A stretch of DNA of 64,000 bases, taken from the NCBI RefSeq assembly GCF_021134715.1, contig NC_060023.1, positions 2,170,001-2,234,000 on the forward strand, given 5' to 3'. The position numbers and the translations under genes are program-made. Source of the stretch: Daphnia pulex. Its lineage: Eukaryota > Arthropoda > Branchiopoda > Diplostraca > Daphniidae. Numbering within the stretch: the stretch's first letter is position 1; each line of letters starts with the position of its first letter. Below the pieces are notes generated by a model, which did no database searches, was not told the origin of the DNA, and saw nothing but the letters and a program-made list of their open reading frames with translations. This document shows positions 60,719 to 64,000 of the stretch, piece by piece.

Positions 60719-62046
60719 GGGTGTTACTCAGTAGCCATTTCCGTTGCACCATCAGGGTCTTTTTCTCCAGTCAAGGTCATTCTCCATATTGAAGCAGTTG
60801 GATTACTACATGGTTTTTAGTCAAGTTTTTCATTTTAAATTATGTGTCAAGAATTTGTAACGGGTACTGCTGTTGAAAAAATTTTGATTTTGTCATTACA
60901 ATTAACATTGGTATTATTAGCAAAGGTGGTATAACCCGTCGTTGTCATAATTGCTTCTACTCTCCATACGTGTTGGCATAACCAGTACCACTAGATAAAT
61001 CGAAGATATATTGTTTCTGCTCCAGCTTGGCGCTTGTACCTCTTCACTGTATAAATCCCAGGACGGGAAAAGTTCACCCAAGACTTTTGGGGTCAAAATA
61101 AAATCATCAGTCAAAAATAAAAAAGAGTCCAACTTTTTGTTCACGCTTTGGGAGCATGGGGTAACGGAGGATGGAGAAAGGGACTCGGAAAAAAAGTTCT
61201 TCCGTGCCCAGCCATCCGACCGGAACGACTACAATAAGGTCCACGACAAGGGAAAGTTTTTCTTTGAGAGGGACAAGTTATCAGATGAAAGGTTCCAGTT
61301 GCAACAATTGCCAAATTATCTGGCAAAAGTCTCCGATCAATAAGACCGGTGAAAATGTAAGGATTGCGGAGGACGAATAATCTAAATCGGAAGAGGAGAT
61401 TTCAGACGAAATCGATGACGAGGGTATAGGAAATTGTTCTGAAATAAAGTTTATACTCTGTGCTGTATAACGGCGCATGTTTTTGAGATTGATAACTTTA
61501 GACAATTGCCTTGCAATCTTATTACATACGATGTGCTCTTTAGTTTACGCGTTTCTTGAGAATCAGATCAATTGCCAACCCCTGGGGTAAACTGGAATGT
61601 TTTGTTTGCGACAGATATAGCGAAGGCAGTCGAAATTAACTGATGGAATATCCGTCCTCGTTTACTTAAAAAAATCAGTTGCCAATGTTCAACGCCAAAA
61701 CGGACGATAAAAATTTCTTCCACGATAAGCACGCAATTCAGCTTATTTCTTTGAAACAGTGTGTAAGCATTACAAACGTAAGATTCAATAAATAATATTT
61801 ACCCATTTCATTACAAATCTCTCGTATTTCTTCATCAATAAATGAAATGCAAATGCATGTGAATGAAATATCTTTGCACACGCAAGAGAGAGACGCTCAA
61901 GAGAGAAGTAAGATTTTCTACAACTAAACAAACAGTTATTTTCATATGAGCCGTCAGTGCTTATAGGTGATTCAGTTAAAGATATTTAAGAACTACAATT
62001 TTAATGAGAAAGGACGTTTATTGAACATTTCACAAATCATTATTTG
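60719..62046. other. Spacer between the transposase and the BEN-like gene
   Basis: No firmly supported gene. A plus-strand frame at 61011-61343 is charged and open for 110 codons but has no recognisable domain or partner exons. It may hold the 3' end of the BEN-like gene and the transposase promoter. Confidence 0.4.
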
Positions 62047-64000
62047 TTATTCCAGCAATGATTCTAATTCAGTTAACAACTCCTTGTACGTTTGCAGCCA
62101 TTCTCTGCTGGAAGCTGTTAAAACGGTATTAAACTTTTGTCCAATTTTTGCTTCCAGGTTAGAAGGCAGCGTATTTCTTTTGGACAGCGGGATGCGGTAC
62201 ATCTCGGAAATGGCATCTAATAAATTATGAAAAATGAAACGTATTATGGTAACATATAATACATTATGATATATAATAATATATATATGAGATGACTTAC
62301 TTCGTATATCGGATAATTGTTCAGGGTCGATTGCAATCTTCAAATCTTCTGACACCTTTGAACGCATAGTCGTCTTTTTGTGAATTTCCAAAAAACTTTT
62401 TGTGTATACCTTCTCCACCAATTTCAAAACACATTCTTCTTCGTTCTTGGGATACATTGCCTTTAACTTATTTTTCCAGGTTTGTTTGATTGGGAACATG
62501 CCCTGTGTGAAGAAAATTTTTTGTATATAGCATTTACACGTGTATAAATTTTATAAATTATATAATTGATATAAAATGTATAAAGTTTCTACAGCATTCT
62601 GTAGTGCAAATTTCTTTTTATCCAAAATCAATCAATGTAACAATTACAGTACCTTCGGTGCAAAAAAACCATCTTTTTCTTCTTCCATTTTCTTTATCTT
62701 TTCCTGCAATGACTTAACATATTCCGTGCTTCGACCTCCACGTTCTTCACGTTCGACATTCTTCACGCTTCGACTTCCACGTTCTCCTCCTGATTCCTGT
62801 TTATCTTTCAACATTCTCTTCAACTTCAATATTTCTTCGTTAGATTCTTTCAATTTCTAACATAGAAATGAGAATTAATTAATTTCTGTTTTCTTCCAAT
62901 ATTTTTATTTTGCCTCTCACCTTTTGACTTTCCTTCAAACGTTTACTCATTTCTTCGAGTATCTTTTTCATCCCTTTCTTGTTTCTCTTCTTTAAAAACT
63001 TTGTTGTTTTATTCACTTTCCTGCCCTTGATCTAATAGAGAAGCGATTTTATTTATGTTGAACGTTATTAACACATTATAAACCCAAACGTTACCAAATG
63101 GTCGCATCTTTTCAGTTTAAGAACTAATTCTCGAGAGGGTCCCTTCATTACAAAATTATCCTGTGAATGTAAATGTACGGAATGTATACTTATAATGAGC
63201 AAAATTAACAGAAAAGTATTTACTACCCCATCGATACTGTCACTCCTTCCATGGTTGGATGTTTCACCAACTGTGGGATTTTCCTGTGATCGTGAACATA
63301 AAAAATGGAAAAAAGTGGGTAAATATAAGCCATGTATACATTATATAATTTATATAAACTGTATACAGTTGCTATACTAACCGCATCAGTGATTTCAGGC
63401 ATATGAGCAATATCGTCGGATTCCTCGCCAATATCACTCCTTCCATGGTTGGATGTTTCACCAACTGTGGGATTTTCCTGTGATCGTGAACATAAAAAAT
63501 GGAAAAAAGTGGGTAAATATAAGCCATGTATACATTATATAATTTATATAAACTGTATACAGTTGCTATACTAACCGCATCAGTGATTTCAGGCATATGA
63601 GCAATATCGTCGGATTCCTCGCCAATATCACTCCTTCCATGGTTGGATGTTTCACCAACTGTGGGATTTTCCTGTGATCGTGAACATAACAAATGAAAAA
63701 AGTGGGTAAATATAAGCCATGTATACATTATATGATTTAAAGAAACTGTATAAAGTTGCTATACTAACCGCATCAGTGATTTCAGGCATATGAGCAATAT
63801 CGTCGGATTCCTCGCCAATATCACTCCTTCCATGGTTGGATGTTTCACCAACTTTGGGATTTCCCTGTTTTCGTGAATAAAAAGTGTGAAAATAATCAGT
63901 TCAATATGTGGAATGTATGAACATGGAAATAATAAACTTACTGCATCAGGAATATCGCCATTTCCATTTTCCGCATCAACAATAGCATCGGGATCTGCGG
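62047..64000 (-). CDS. Coiled-coil protein with BEN-like C-terminus and repeated acidic exons (5' end outside window)
   Basis: Exons joined in phase from the right edge: to 63942, 63864-63769, 63671-63576, 63477-63382, 63283-63227, 63160-63095, 63031-62921, 62856-62653, 62502-62301 and 62216-62047. The N-terminal part has three near-identical 32-residue acidic units (VGETSNHGRSDIGEESDD...). Then come a basic coiled coil (KGMKKILEEMSKRLKES, KSLQEKIKKMEEEKDG) and a C-terminal helical domain with AIDPEQLSDIRNAISEMYRI and LEAKIGQKFN. This resembles the LDPxKLxxIR core of BEN domains, DNA- or protein-binding modules in chromatin factors. No insertion or frameshift is seen. Its place next to a transposase on the same strand suggests an accessory gene of the element; that link is inference. 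Confidence 0.6.
63227..63864 (-). repeat. Tandem exon-plus-intron array of 193-194 bp units
   Basis: Three complete 96-nt exons (63864-63769, 63671-63576, 63477-63382) and one shortened exon (63283-63227) are separated by introns of about 97-98 bp that are themselves near-identical. Every unit keeps its GT donor (GTTAGT) and CACAG acceptor, and all exons are phase 0, so any number can be joined in frame. Confidence 0.9.

Noticed and set aside
61011-61343. Charged plus-strand frame between the transposase and the BEN-like gene
   Set aside because: No recognisable domain, no partner exons, and opposite strand to the element's genes. Left unannotated.
63227-63864. CRISPR-like regular repeat array
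   Set aside because: The units are about 194 bp with both halves conserved and encode exons with splice sites. The window is eukaryotic.

Overview
The window looks like nuclear DNA of a small crustacean, most likely a Daphnia-type water flea. This is inferred from gene content, not from a database match. Most introns are about 55-75 bp with clean GT-AG ends. There is an allatostatin-A-type receptor, a tandem pair of NRF-6-type acyltransferases, a DUF4789-like Cys-rich gene, a secreted C-type lectin with a Pro-Thr linker, and small tandem families of secreted proteins. Intergenic DNA is AT-rich.

Layout. 1-3 kb: two minus-strand genes, RINT1 (cut by the left edge) and a CENP-N-like kinetochore gene. 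4-11 kb: two tandem ten-exon NRF-6/acyltransferase-3 genes. 11-13.3 kb: a minus-strand C-type lectin and a small secreted protein with a repeated hydrophobic motif. 13.4-18 kb: gene-poor. 18-21.5 kb: a tandem pair of five-exon secreted genes duplicated together with their promoters. 22-24.5 kb: EXOSC10 (nuclear exosome RNase), one exon of which is split by a 744-bp transposon. 27.7-30.5 kb: an orphan coiled-coil gene and the DUF4789-like gene. 31.9-34.2 kb: prefoldin 5 and an AGPAT, converging. 36.3-40.2 kb: a SUCO/Slp1-type SUN-domain gene. 42-43.2 kb: the allatostatin-A receptor. 44.4-45.9 kb: a degenerate CAF-1 p150 fragment.

From about 47.2 kb to the right edge the window is dominated by mobile DNA. 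A minus-strand multi-exon gene (59626 to 48406) encodes a MULE-type DDE transposase, a SWIM zinc finger, an acidic linker, a Ulp1-like cysteine protease and a PHD finger in one predicted protein. One of its exons is split by a 6190-bp element (49653-55842). That element has about 2.5-kb inverted arms, a 3-bp GCC target duplication, subterminal repeat arrays, and a captured, intron-containing fragment of the WD40 corepressor gene TBL1/ebi. Upstream of the transposase on the same strand is a second gene with acidic repeat exons, a coiled coil and a BEN-like C-terminal domain; its repeat exons form a tandem exon-plus-intron array. A 743-bp tandem duplication copies the transposase 5' end.

The most interesting items are the long-arm gene-capturing element, the transposase/protease/PHD gene with its BEN-like neighbour, and the transposon inside the EXOSC10 catalytic domain. 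All exon coordinates were read by eye from splice signals and phase, so individual boundaries may be off by a few bases.
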